Shown here: positions 1 through 8,137 of the stretch, piece after piece
Numbering within the stretch: the stretch's first letter is position 1
Layout: every line of letters begins with the position of its first letter
Assembly: GCF_029626155.1 (NCBI RefSeq)
Contig: NZ_JARUBL010000001.1
Location: 4,754,501 to 4,818,500 of the forward strand
DNA length: 64,000 nucleotides
Reading direction: 5' to 3'
Source: Solwaraspora sp. WMMD1047
Lineage (GTDB): Bacteria; Actinomycetota; Actinomycetes; Mycobacteriales; Micromonosporaceae
Notes under the pieces: model-generated
Seen by the model: only the letters and a program-made list of their open reading frames with translations
The model's database searches: none
Told to the model about the DNA's origin: nothing
Translations under genes and position numbers: made by a program

Positions 1-1
1 G

Positions 2-187
2 GCCGGCACCGCCTGGCTCTACGACGGCACCACCTTCTGGACCTACGACGACCCGGCGGTGCTGGTGCAGAAGGCGCTCTACATCCGCAGCCAGCGCCTC
101 GGCGGCGCGATGGTCTGGTCCCTGGACGGCGACGACGACCGCGCCACCCTGACCAAGACCCTCGACCTGGCCCTCTGGACCCCGTAA
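2..187 (+). CDS. Glycoside hydrolase family 18 chitinase, C-terminal fragment
   Basis: The window opens inside a gene; only the last 61 codons are present, read in frame 2 and ending in TAA. The visible peptide carries the end of a GH18 TIM barrel: an FWTYDD segment, then VLVQKALYIRSQRLGGAMVWSLDGDD, where the GGAMVWSLDGD strand is the typical last beta strand of bacterial chitinases. GH18 enzymes hydrolyse chitin with a DxxDxDxE motif, which lies outside the window, so catalytic competence cannot be judged. The protein ends soon after the barrel, so any carbohydrate-binding domain would be N-terminal. The next genes are on the other strand. Confidence 0.8.
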   Translation, partial: AGTAWLYDGTTFWTYDDPAVLVQKALYIRSQRLGGAMVWSLDGDDDRATLTKTLDLALWTP

Positions 188-312
188 CCGCCCAAGCCCT
201 TGATCATGGCGCACGGATCCGTCGAGAACGGCGATTCATCACGGCAGGATGCGCCACGATCAACGCAACGGGCCACCTCACCCCGGCCAGAGCGCAGGTC
301 CATCGGACGGAC

Positions 313-350
313 GGAGCCCCGGACCCCACGGACAGTGGGACCGGGGCTCC
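313..350 (-). terminator. Perfect long hairpin downstream of the XRE/DUF397 pair
   Basis: Ten-base arms GGAGCCCCGG (313-322) and CCGGGGCTCC (341-350) are perfect complements, and the loop holds a second stem CCCAC/GTGGG (325-329 with 335-339). It lies 13 bp past the DUF397 stop codon (363-365) and about 125 bp past the chitinase stop. No T-run follows, as is common in high-GC actinobacteria. It could serve either strand. Confidence 0.6.
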
Positions 351-362
351 TGCGTCACCGGG

Positions 363-542
363 CTAACGGACGCCTGCGACGAACGACCTCCACGCAGCCG
401 GCCCGAACGTCAGCACCGGACCGGCCAGATCCTTGCTGTCCCGGACCAGCACCCGGCCAGGAAGATTGCTCGCGACCTCGACGCAGTCACCACCGTTAGG
501 ACCACTTCGGGTACTTTTACGCCATCTTGGCTCGTTCTTCAT
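363..542 (-). CDS. DUF397 domain protein, 59 aa, overlapping the XRE regulator
   Basis: A 59-codon gene starts at an ATG inside the 3' end of the upstream XRE gene (26-bp overlap, different frame) and ends at TAG. The translation begins MKNEPRWRKSTRSGPNGGDC and continues VEVA, LPGRVLVRDSKD, LTFGPAAWRSFVAGVR. This is the full DUF397 signature: W-R-K-S-x-x-S-x-x-x-G-x-x-C-V-E-V-A, then V-R-D-S-K, then W-x-x-F. DUF397 genes in Streptomyces and Micromonospora sit directly downstream of XRE/DUF5753 regulators, as BldB/AbaA-like and WhiJ-type pairs do. The overlap implies translational coupling. The partner is presumably the regulator next door; the ligand or signal is unknown. Confidence 0.9.
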   Translation of the reverse strand: MKNEPRWRKSTRSGPNGGDCVEVASNLPGRVLVRDSKDLAGPVLTFGPAAWRSFVAGVR

Positions 543-1311
543 GCTCGTCGATCACTCTCAGGATCAGGAAACGGCTCAGGTCACAGGGTAGCGCCCGGGC
601 GTTGATGGACTCCCATGCGCTTGCCAACCGGCGGAGATCCCGGGCGGCGGCGATCACTTTCCCCTCCAGTGGATCATCCACGTAGGCGACAGACGACCCG
701 TCCGGGAGGGTCGCCAGCGCGAATGGCCCGCCATGTCCCGCGTGTATCCCAGACCCGAAGGGCACCACCCTGATGTGGACGTTCGGCCGGTGGCCGATAT
801 CCACCAGGTGTTCAAGCTGTTCCTTGATGGTCGCCGGGTCGCCATCCCGCAACACCGCTTCACCGATGATCGCGGCGAGCGTCACCGGATCAGGTCGATC
901 AAGCGTCGCGGCCTGCCGTTCCAGCCGTTCCCTGGTCATCTCTTCGATCTGAACGCTGCTGTGCGCTCCGGCCGCGACAACTGCCCTGGCGTAAGCGGCC
1001 GTCTGGAGAAGGCCAGGGACGACGAGCGGTTGGTAGGTCCGCAGGATCGTCGCGCGTTCCTCGTTCTCCTTCCACGGCCGTAGCCACGGGGCGACCGCTT
1101 CGCCTCGCGCCTGTCGGACGAGTCGACGGAACTGGTCTCCGGTGCTGAAGAACGCGTCGAATCCCGCGGCAACCTCGTCCGGCGGGATGGATTTGCCTGA
1201 CTCGTAATTGCCGATCTGCGACCCAGACACGTGCACCTCGGCACCCAGGGCGTCCTGAGACAAACCCTTGGCCATCCGCTCTCGACGGAGTGCCTGCCGA
1301 AACTCATTCAT
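517..1311 (-). CDS. XRE-family transcriptional regulator with DUF5753 (WhiJ type)
   Basis: This is a 264-aa regulator. The start is placed at MNEFRQALRRERMAKGLSQD because the helix-turn-helix begins there; the 36 codons further upstream have no domain. Residues about 5-60 form an XRE HTH (LSQDALGAEVHVSGSQIGNYESGKSIPP). The rest matches the DUF5753 ligand-type domain of actinobacterial WhiJ-like proteins, including YQPLVVPGLLQTAAYARAV and FALATLPDGSSVAYVDDPLEG. These families act as DNA-binding repressors whose activity is modulated by small DUF397 partners; the DUF397 gene here overlaps its 3' end. The gene is transcribed away from the small gene at 1513-1893, so the roughly 200 bp between them is likely a divergent promoter. 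Confidence 0.9.
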   Translation of the reverse strand: MNEFRQALRRERMAKGLSQDALGAEVHVSGSQIGNYESGKSIPPDEVAAGFDAFFSTGDQFRRLVRQARGEAVAPWLRPWKENEERATILRTYQPLVVPGLLQTAAYARAVVAAGAHSSVQIEEMTRERLERQAATLDRPDPVTLAAIIGEAVLRDGDPATIKEQLEHLVDIGHRPNVHIRVVPFGSGIHAGHGGPFALATLPDGSSVAYVDDPLEGKVIAAARDLRRLASAWESINARALPCDLSRFLILRVIDEHEERAKMA

Positions 1312-1468
1312 GTCGGCCAAATGAGCGCCCCTCTCGACTTGTGGTCGGCAAGTACCCCCGCCCAATTCTTCCCGTCCTGCATCTCGTAGTCCAGGGTGGA
1401 TTCCAACCACGGCCGGCAAGGAGCGAGAGCCCCGGGCGAAGGGAAATCGTCACGCGCGGCGGTGGCCA

Positions 1469-1505
1469 CCTGGTCCCATCCCGTCCGTTCCGGGGTGGGA
1501 CCAGG
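1469..1505. promoter_or_regulatory. 10-bp-arm inverted repeat in divergent promoter region
   Basis: CCTGGTCCCA (1469-1478) and TGGGACCAGG (1496-1505) are perfect inverted copies separated by 17 bp. The repeat lies between the XRE regulator start (1311) and the gene starting near 1513-1547. It could be an operator for the XRE protein or an RNA hairpin in the leader of the small gene. The sequence does not decide between these. Confidence 0.4.
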
Positions 1506-1512
1506 GCTCCCA

Positions 1513-1893
1513 GTGACAACCATCTCCGATCGAGGAGGTAGCGCAAATGGGAAACAGCAGGGACGACGATCTGAATCGGAAGCTACGGGAGCCGTCGAGC
1601 GGGAGGCCCGCCGGTTCACCGCGCCGCCGTTGGAGACCGGCACCCTCTCGGGTGGCCGTCCGGACTCCACCGACGCGGATACGGCCGGGCCGGCGGCGAT
1701 CCCGGCGGGAGTCCAGGTGGACGCCTACCGGATGCTGCTCGCTCAGCACACCCCGGGCATCAACGGTCGGTGCAGGTGCGGCAATCTGCTCGGCGAGGAG
1801 ACCGGGCTGTGCTTCTACGGCCGGCAGGCCCAGGCCGGTCTGCTGCGGATCGCGGCCGCCGAACGGGAACGCCTCGACAACGGGGGATCCTGA
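1513..1893 (+). CDS. Small hypothetical protein with a Cys-rich C-terminal block; frame conflict near the start
   Basis: From about 1590 to 1893 one frame has clear GC3 coding bias and ends with a block around DAYRMLLAQHTP, NGRCRCGNLL and GLCFYGRQAQ, a four-Cys cluster that could bind a metal. I do not recognise the family. The start is uncertain. In this frame the nearest candidate is GTG at 1513, without a good ribosome binding site. A strong site (GAGGAGGT, 1532-1539) with ideal spacing instead serves ATG 1547, which lies in another frame. Either the true start is GTG 1513 or further upstream, or a frameshift (real or a sequencing error) separates 1547 from the body of the gene. The stop is 15 bp from the convergent pullulanase stop. 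Confidence 0.5.
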   Translation: MTTISDRGGSANGKQQGRRSESEATGAVEREARRFTAPPLETGTLSGGRPDSTDADTAGPAAIPAGVQVDAYRMLLAQHTPGINGRCRCGNLLGEETGLCFYGRQAQAGLLRIAAAERERLDNGGS

Positions 1894-1908
1894 TCGACGA
1901 AGTTCGGT

Positions 1909-4900
1909 TCAGCGGGCCTCGACGAAGACGGCGACGGTGCGGGCCGGCACGGTGAGGGTGCCGGTCCGCCGGTCCGCCGACGCGGTCCGGACCACCGGGT
2001 CGGCCGACCCGCGCAGCACCGGGTGCAGCGCGACGTCCGCCCCGCGCAGGCCGGGTACGGTCTGGCTGACCTGCTCCGGCGTCGCGTTGAAGACCACGGT
2101 GACCGAACGCCACGTCGGGTCCAGTCGCTCCCCGTCCAGCCGCATGGTGATCACGCCCGGGGTCTCGGCCGGGCCGGAGAGCGGGAAGCTGACCCGCCGC
2201 TGCACCTCGGCCGCCGTCGGCAGCCCGAACACCGGTGACGAATTGCGTACCCGCAGCAGTTCGGCGTAGCGGGCGGCGGTGCCGTCGATCGCCGCGCAGT
2301 CGGGCACCAGGGCGGGATCGGCCAGCAGCGGCCGGGCGTACGGCCATTTGTCGTCGTTGTCGGCGGCCGGCGGCAGACCGGCGCCGAACCCGTTGCCGGT
2401 GACGCAGTCCCAGCGGATCTGGTTGAACCAGTCCCCCGAGTTGTACGAGTTGCGGTCCAGCGACTTGGAGCGCAGCCGTTCGGTGCCGGCGGTGACGAAG
2501 CCGGCGCCCTGACCGAGCAGCACCGGCGACAGGGCCAGCACCTGCATCCTGACCCGGTCGGCCATCGGGGTGCCGGCCGGCAGCTTGTACGCCAGCGCGT
2601 CGTACAGGATCTCGTTGTCGTGCGCGTCGACGTAGCTGACCGCCTCGCCCGGGGCGGCGGTGTAGCCGGTGGGCGAGCCGTTGTAGTCGATCTGCGCGCC
2701 GGTCACGACCCGGCCGTCGCTGGCCCGGAACCGGTAGCCGGCCAGGTTGCCGGCCAGCCCGACCTTGATCTGGTCCTGCTGGTGCAGCAGGGCGGCGCGC
2801 TGCTGCTCGGCGGTGCCGTTCACCGGGTCGCCGTTCGGGTCGGTGAACAGGCCCGAGGCGAAGCCCTGCTGGCGCGGGTTGGCGTCGAACGGGCCGCCGC
2901 CGCGGACCGCGTCGCGGAGCCGGTCGTTGAAGGTGCCGATCCCGGTGCCGGCCAGGTTCGCCTGGGTGGCCTGGACGAACCGGGCGTCGCCGGCCACCTC
3001 GCCGAAGTCCCAACCCTCGCCGTAAAGCAGGATCGCTGAGCCGTCGACCCCGTCCCGGGCGACCGTCAGCCGGTCCAGCGCCGCGCGTACGGCGAGGATG
3101 TTCGCCTTCGGGTGGTGCCCCATCAGGTCGAACCGGAACCCGTCCACCTTGTACCCGGTGGCCCAGGTGACGATCGAGTCGACCACCAGCTTGCCCATCA
3201 TGGCGTGCTCGGGGGCGGTGTTGGCGCAGCAGGTGGAGTCGGCCACCGTGCCGTCGTCGAGCAACCGGTGATAGTAGCCGGGGACGATCCGGTCCAGCAC
3301 CGACTTCGGGTCGGCCCCGGCCGCCGAGGTGTGGTTGTAGACCACATCCAACACCACCCGCAGACCGGCGCCGTTGATCCCGGCGACCATCCGCCGGAAC
3401 TCGGCGGTCCGGGCGGCGCCCTGCGGCTCGGTGGCGTAGCCGCCCTCCGGGACGGTGTAGTGCAGCGGGTCGTAGCCCCAGTTGTAGCCGTCGGTGTCGG
3501 CGACGGCCGCCACGCAGGCCTGCTGCCGGTCCGAGTCCGGCGGCAGCGCGGCCAGGTCGCAGTCCGGCTGGGCCTGGTCGGCGCGGCGTTCGGGGATGGT
3601 CGCGAAGTCGAAGGTGGGCAGCAGGTGCAGGTGGGTGACCCCGGCCTCGCCGAGCAACCGCAGGTGGCTCATGCCGGTGCTGGCCGGGTCGGTGAAGGCG
3701 AGGTAGGTGCCGCGCCGGTCGGCCGGCACGCTCGGGTCGGCGATCGAGAAGTCGCGGACCGACACCTCCTGGATCTGGGTACGGGCGGCCGGCACGGGCG
3801 CCGGTTTGCGCAGCTTCGCCCAGCCGGCCGGGGCCAGCGCCGGGTCGACCAGATCGACGAGCTGGCTGTGGGTGGAGTCGGCCGCCAGCGCCAGCGAGTA
3901 CGGGTCGGTCACCGAGGCGGTGGCCAGCTCCTGGGTGGCCGGCTGCCAGGTCCGCACCCGGTACCGGTAGTAGCTGCCCCGCCAGTCCTTGTCGCCGCGC
4001 ACCGACCAGACGCCGGTGCGGTCGTCGCGGCGCATCGCGACGGTCCGGCTCGGGGTGCCGGTCGGGGCGTCGAAGAGTTCCAGCGCCACCTCCCGGGCGG
4101 TCGGTGCCCAGACCGCGACGGTGGGTCGGCCCCGGTCGAAGGTGGGGCCGAGCCGGGCGTGCGCGGCCGCCTCGGCGTAGAGGTCGTCGAGCACGCCGGG
4201 CAGCTGCACGCCGGTGGCGGCGAGCAGCGCGCCGGTGTGGTCGCGCTCGGTGACAATGAGCTGCCCGCGCAGCGCCGCCGGCACCCGGGCCAGGTCCCGC
4301 CGGTCGAGGGTGAGGGCGCTGTGCCGCCACAGGTGCGGAAACCGCGTCCGCTGGGCCTCCGTGAGCCCGTTGCGCGCCGCCGACAGCCGAATCGACGTGT
4401 ACGCGCCGACCAGCTCGCCGTCGACCACGCGTATGCCACCGGCCGGGGCGACGACCAGGTCGTACCGTTTGCCGTCCAGGTGTTTCGTCGGTTCCAGGGT
4501 GTCGGCGGCGGTCGGCGGCGGCCAGGCGACGGTGGACCGGTCGATCCAGTGTGCGCGCTGGCGGGTGAGGTCCAGGTCGCGCCCGGCGGTGGCGGTCATC
4601 GGCAGCAGCCGGCCGGGGGTGCCGGCCAGCAGCCACGCCTCGCGGCCGGCGGTGGCGAAGTCGAGCCGCTGGTCATCGGGGAGATCCTTGGTGTCGCCGT
4701 GGTGGATGATGTAGCTCAGGCCGGTGGCGTCGGCGGCCAGCGGCACCCGGAAGGTGATGCCGAAGGCGTCCCGCTCGGCCGGGGGCAGCGGGTCGGCCCA
4801 GTCGGTCGGGGTGGCCGCGCCGTCCCAGACGTGTAGCCCCCAGCCAGCATAGGGGTCGGCCGGGCAGGGGTCGGCGGGGCAGTCGCCGGCCGGGCGGCGG

Positions 4901-7512
4901 TAGTGCAGTACGGCAGTGCTCTCGTCGGCCGGCGGGTCTGGCTCCCCGGTGGCCGCCTGGCGGCTCGGATAGATCGTCGGATCCCCCTGTTTGAGCCAGA
5001 TCTCGCCGGTCTGGCGGACGTCGACGGTCCGGTCGGTGTCCACGTCCTTGTTGCCGGCGCCGTCGACGACCAGGAAGCCGGCGGTGCGGGCGTCGGGCTT
5101 GAGTTTCACCCAGGCGAACCGGCCGTAGGAGTCCTCGCCGGCGAACGGCTGCCCGGTCGGCCAGGTGGTCTGCCAGGCCGGGTCGATGTCGCCCCACGGG
5201 TAGAGGTTCCAGTCGTCGTAGGAGCCGTCGGTGCGCTGGTAGTGCACCACCAGCCAGTCCCGGACGGCGCCCTGGGCGGGGGTGCCCACGGTGGCCGTCG
5301 AGCGGGCGGTGGCGGTGCGGCCCCGGCCGTCGCGGGCCACCGCCTTGTACTCGATCCGGGTGCCGGCGGGCAGCCCGGTCAGGTCGTGGTGCACCCGGTA
5401 CGGCGCGTGGTCGGCGCTACCGAGCAGCGTCCACCGGCCGCCGGCCACCCGGGCGGCGACGGTGACGGTGGCCAGCGGGTCGCCGATCACCTCGGCGGTG
5501 ACGGCGGCCCGGCCGACGGCCACTCCCCCGGCGTCCGGCTCGGCGATGGTGACCGCCGGCCGGCCGGTTGGCGCCGGGATGGCGGCGCCGGCCCGGTAGG
5601 CGACCGCGGCCAGCGGCGGCACGGTCAGGGTGACCCGCCCGTCCGCCCCGGCCGCGACCGACGAGCCCGCGCCAGCGGCCGGCGACCCGGGGCCGGCGAC
5701 CGTTGAGCCGGGGCCGTAGACGGCGGTGAAGGTGGCGCCGGGGGTCCAGGTGTCGACGGTGATTTGTTGGGCGGTGTCGGCGTTGTTGACCGCGACCAGG
5801 TACTCGGTGCGGTCGGTCGGGTCGATCCGGGAGAACGCGAAGACGCCGGGGCCGTCGGCGGCGTACCGGGTGAGCTGCACGCCGTCGCGCAGCGCCGGGT
5901 GTGCCCGGCGCAGGGCGCCCAGCTCGGCGATGGTCCGGTAGAGCGGGTGCCCGCGGTCGAACTGGTCGACGGCGTGGGTGCGGTCGGTGCCGAGCAGGTC
6001 GTCGTCGAGGTAGTCGGCGGTCCGGGAGGCGAACATCGGTTGCCGGGCGTCCTTGTCGCCGCCCGGCCCGGTGAAGCCCTGCTCGTCGCCGGAGTAGATC
6101 ACCGGCTGCCCGCGGGAGAGGAACATCAGCTCGTGGGCGAGCTGGTCGCGGCGCAGGTGGCTGGCCGGGTCGGTGCCGCCGGCGGCGATGAACGACCCGA
6201 TCCGGCCCATGTCGTGGTTGCCGAGGAAGGTGGGCAGCCGGCCGGCGTCGGTGTCGCGGGCGCGGTAGAGGTCGTCCCGGGCGTACAGGTCGGCCAGGGT
6301 GCGGGCCGGGGCGTCGGCGGCGACGAAGCCGCGGGCGGCCTCCTGGAAGCCGAAGTCGAGGGTGGCCGGCAGCCCGCCCCGCCGTACGTAGGTCGAGGTG
6401 ACCTCCGCGTCGGCGCTGTAGACCTCGCCGAACATGAAGAAGTCGGGCTTGCCGGCCCGGCGCGCGGCGGCCTCGACCCCCTGGCTGAACTGCGGCCAGA
6501 AGTCCAGGTTGACGTGCTTGACGGTGTCCAGCCGGAAGCCGTCCACGCCGGTGGCGGTGACCCAGTCTGCGTAGATCTTCGTCATCCCCCGGACCACCTC
6601 GGGGCGTTCGGTCCACAGGTCGTCGAGGCCGAAGAAGTCGCCGTACTCGCTGTTCTCACCGGCGAAGGTCGAGTCCCCGCGGTTGTGGTACATGGTCGGG
6701 TCGTTGAGCCACGCGGGAACCTTGACCTTCGCGTCGCCCGGCGTCTCGAAGGTCGGGGTGTACGGGAAGGAGTCGCCGTTCACCGCGGGAAAGTCGCGGT
6801 CGCCGTCGGCGTGGTTGCGGTCCTCGAACGGCCGGCCGGCGGCGTCCCGGTACGGCTCGGTGGTCTTGTCGCGGTAGGAGTACTCGTCCTCGGCGTACCG
6901 GATGATGTCGGCGGTGTGGTTGACGATCACGTCGAGGTAGATCTTGATGCCGCGCTGGTGCGCCAGGCGGACCAGCCGCCGCAGGTCGGCCTTGCTGCCG
7001 AAGTGCGGGTCGAGCTCGGTGAAGTCAGTGATCCAGTAGCCGTGGTAGCCGGCCGACACGTCATCGCCTTCACCCTGCACCGGACGGTTCCTGAAGACCG
7101 GGGCGAGCCAGATCGCGGTGCTGCCCAGGCCCTGGATGTAGTCCAGCCGGTTGATGAGTCCCTTGAGGTCGCCGCCCTGGTAGAAGCCCTTGTCGGTGGG
7201 GTCGAATCCGGTGTTCAGCCGGTCGCCGGTCAGGCCGCCCCGGTCGTTGCCAGGGTCGCCGTTGGCGAACCGGTCGGGCAGGACGAAGTAGAACTGCTCG
7301 GCTCGGGGCCGGTTCGCCGCCCCGGCCTCGGCGAGCACCCGCTCGGCTGGTTCGCCGGCCCACTGGGCGGCACCGGTGACGCTGACCGTCCGGTCGGTGC
7401 CGGCCGGGTCGGCGGCCAGCCGGTCGATGACGACGGGGGTGCCGACCAGGGTGAGAGCCAGCAGGCAGCCGAGGGCGAGCAGGGCCTTGCGCGGGACGGG
7501 GGAGGGCTTCAT
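1909..7512 (-). CDS. Secreted bifunctional alpha-amylase/pullulanase (two GH13 catalytic units)
   Basis: This is an 1867-aa extracellular starch-degrading enzyme. Start at MKPSPVPRKALLALG, preceded by a GAAAGG ribosome binding site; residues 1-35 form a signal peptide. The first GH13 barrel (about 70-560) has DVIVNH, the nucleophile in GFRLDTVKH (D329), the acid/base in FGEVY (E363) and FLGNHD (D434). An Ig-like domain and two pullulanase-associated (CBM41-like) starch-binding domains follow (WLVVHYQRTDG and AVLHYRRPAGDC regions). A CBM48-like module (VAVWAPTAREVALELFD) leads into a pullulanase barrel with YNWGYDP (about 1343), GFRFD (D1462), YGEGWDF (E1499) and DAHDNE (D1632). The first half should cut alpha-1,4 and the second alpha-1,6 bonds. 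All catalytic residues are present in both halves. Confidence 0.95.
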   Translation of the reverse strand: MKPSPVPRKALLALGCLLALTLVGTPVVIDRLAADPAGTDRTVSVTGAAQWAGEPAERVLAEAGAANRPRAEQFYFVLPDRFANGDPGNDRGGLTGDRLNTGFDPTDKGFYQGGDLKGLINRLDYIQGLGSTAIWLAPVFRNRPVQGEGDDVSAGYHGYWITDFTELDPHFGSKADLRRLVRLAHQRGIKIYLDVIVNHTADIIRYAEDEYSYRDKTTEPYRDAAGRPFEDRNHADGDRDFPAVNGDSFPYTPTFETPGDAKVKVPAWLNDPTMYHNRGDSTFAGENSEYGDFFGLDDLWTERPEVVRGMTKIYADWVTATGVDGFRLDTVKHVNLDFWPQFSQGVEAAARRAGKPDFFMFGEVYSADAEVTSTYVRRGGLPATLDFGFQEAARGFVAADAPARTLADLYARDDLYRARDTDAGRLPTFLGNHDMGRIGSFIAAGGTDPASHLRRDQLAHELMFLSRGQPVIYSGDEQGFTGPGGDKDARQPMFASRTADYLDDDLLGTDRTHAVDQFDRGHPLYRTIAELGALRRAHPALRDGVQLTRYAADGPGVFAFSRIDPTDRTEYLVAVNNADTAQQITVDTWTPGATFTAVYGPGSTVAGPGSPAAGAGSSVAAGADGRVTLTVPPLAAVAYRAGAAIPAPTGRPAVTIAEPDAGGVAVGRAAVTAEVIGDPLATVTVAARVAGGRWTLLGSADHAPYRVHHDLTGLPAGTRIEYKAVARDGRGRTATARSTATVGTPAQGAVRDWLVVHYQRTDGSYDDWNLYPWGDIDPAWQTTWPTGQPFAGEDSYGRFAWVKLKPDARTAGFLVVDGAGNKDVDTDRTVDVRQTGEIWLKQGDPTIYPSRQAATGEPDPPADESTAVLHYRRPAGDCPADPCPADPYAGWGLHVWDGAATPTDWADPLPPAERDAFGITFRVPLAADATGLSYIIHHGDTKDLPDDQRLDFATAGREAWLLAGTPGRLLPMTATAGRDLDLTRQRAHWIDRSTVAWPPPTAADTLEPTKHLDGKRYDLVVAPAGGIRVVDGELVGAYTSIRLSAARNGLTEAQRTRFPHLWRHSALTLDRRDLARVPAALRGQLIVTERDHTGALLAATGVQLPGVLDDLYAEAAAHARLGPTFDRGRPTVAVWAPTAREVALELFDAPTGTPSRTVAMRRDDRTGVWSVRGDKDWRGSYYRYRVRTWQPATQELATASVTDPYSLALAADSTHSQLVDLVDPALAPAGWAKLRKPAPVPAARTQIQEVSVRDFSIADPSVPADRRGTYLAFTDPASTGMSHLRLLGEAGVTHLHLLPTFDFATIPERRADQAQPDCDLAALPPDSDRQQACVAAVADTDGYNWGYDPLHYTVPEGGYATEPQGAARTAEFRRMVAGINGAGLRVVLDVVYNHTSAAGADPKSVLDRIVPGYYHRLLDDGTVADSTCCANTAPEHAMMGKLVVDSIVTWATGYKVDGFRFDLMGHHPKANILAVRAALDRLTVARDGVDGSAILLYGEGWDFGEVAGDARFVQATQANLAGTGIGTFNDRLRDAVRGGGPFDANPRQQGFASGLFTDPNGDPVNGTAEQQRAALLHQQDQIKVGLAGNLAGYRFRASDGRVVTGAQIDYNGSPTGYTAAPGEAVSYVDAHDNEILYDALAYKLPAGTPMADRVRMQVLALSPVLLGQGAGFVTAGTERLRSKSLDRNSYNSGDWFNQIRWDCVTGNGFGAGLPPAADNDDKWPYARPLLADPALVPDCAAIDGTAARYAELLRVRNSSPVFGLPTAAEVQRRVSFPLSGPAETPGVITMRLDGERLDPTWRSVTVVFNATPEQVSQTVPGLRGADVALHPVLRGSADPVVRTASADRRTGTLTVPARTVAVFVEAR

Positions 7513-7578
7513 CGACGGCCTTTCATCGGGTCGCTGATCCGCCCGCACGTTAGCCGCTATGAAAAATCTCTACAAGAC

Positions 7579-7618
7579 CTTGCAAGAGGGTTGCACAGGA
7601 TGCATCATCTTGCGCAAG
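7579..7618 (-). promoter_or_regulatory. Two CTTGC/GCAAG palindromes upstream of the pullulanase gene (MalR-like operators)
   Basis: CTTGCAAG (7579-7586) and CTTGCGCAAG (7609-7618) are palindromes about 31 bp apart centre to centre, i.e. about three helical turns, 67-107 bp upstream of the amylase-pullulanase start. A further TTGCAC lies between them. Streptomyces amylase and maltose promoters carry CTTGCAG-type MalR (LacI family) sites, so maltose-responsive repression is a reasonable inference. No malR gene lies in this window. Confidence 0.6.
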
Positions 7619-7646
7619 TCGAATCAGCCCGTTGACCACCGGCCCA

Positions 7647-8015
7647 TCAGCGGCGGGCGAACTCCGCCCGGTTGTCGCGATTGACCGCGATGAGCTGGTC
7701 GAGCATCGCCCGGGTCCGGGTGAGTTGCTCGATGTGCCCGGTGATGCGGTCCCGTTCGCGCAGCATCCGCTCCCAGGCGTCGTCGGAGGTCCGCTCACCG
7801 GGCGCGTCGACGCACGGGAGGAGTTGAGCGATGGTGCGGCTGGACAGCCCGGCGGAGTAGAGGGTCTGGATCAGCCGAACCCGATCCACCACGTCCCCGG
7901 TGTAGTGGCGCTGACCGCTCGGCGTACGCGTGCTGCCCAGCAGGCCCTGCTCCTCGTAATAGCGCAGGGACCGGACACTCACCCCGGTCCGCGCCGCCAC
8001 CTCCCCGATCCGCAT
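7647..8015 (-). CDS. MerR-family transcriptional regulator
   Basis: This is a 122-aa protein starting MRIGEVAARTGVSVRSLRYY behind a GGAGGAGG ribosome binding site. Residues 1-70 form the winged HTH of MerR proteins, with the usual RYYEEQGLL turn and RHYTGDVVDRVRLIQ. The rest (ERDRITGHIEQLTRTRAMLDQLI) is the coiled-coil dimer helix. No Cys cluster for metal sensing is present in the C-terminal part, so it is more like the small-molecule or redox MerR regulators that flank oxidoreductase genes. It is divergent from the old-yellow-enzyme gene at 8138, and the spacer holds a MerR-type promoter, so it probably controls that gene. Confidence 0.9.
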   Translation of the reverse strand: MRIGEVAARTGVSVRSLRYYEEQGLLGSTRTPSGQRHYTGDVVDRVRLIQTLYSAGLSSRTIAQLLPCVDAPGERTSDDAWERMLRERDRITGHIEQLTRTRAMLDQLIAVNRDNRAEFARR

Positions 8016-8049
8016 CGCGCCTCCTCCATGGTGATCCACGCCGCATCGC

Positions 8050-8081
8050 TTGCATCTGACGTGAATGTCAGGTCCTAGCGT
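8050..8081 (+). promoter_or_regulatory. MerR-type promoter/operator for the old-yellow-enzyme gene
   Basis: A TTGCAT -35-like hexamer (8050-8055) is followed, about 19-20 bp later, by CTAGCG/TAGCGT as the -10 region. The overlong spacer contains the inverted repeat CTGAC-GTGAAT-GTCAG (8056-8071). A stretched spacer with a dyad between the -35 and -10 boxes is the known architecture of MerR-activated promoters. Exact transcription start is not established. Confidence 0.55.
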
Positions 8082-8137
8082 AGCGACACGTCCGATCGAC
8101 GGACGGGAACTGACCGAGACGTGCGGAGGCAGCACCG

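Noticed and set aside
1760-4636. 958-codon minus-strand frame inside the pullulanase gene
   Set aside because: Its translation is Arg/Pro/Gly-rich without motifs, while the overlapping frame has both GH13 catalytic sets.
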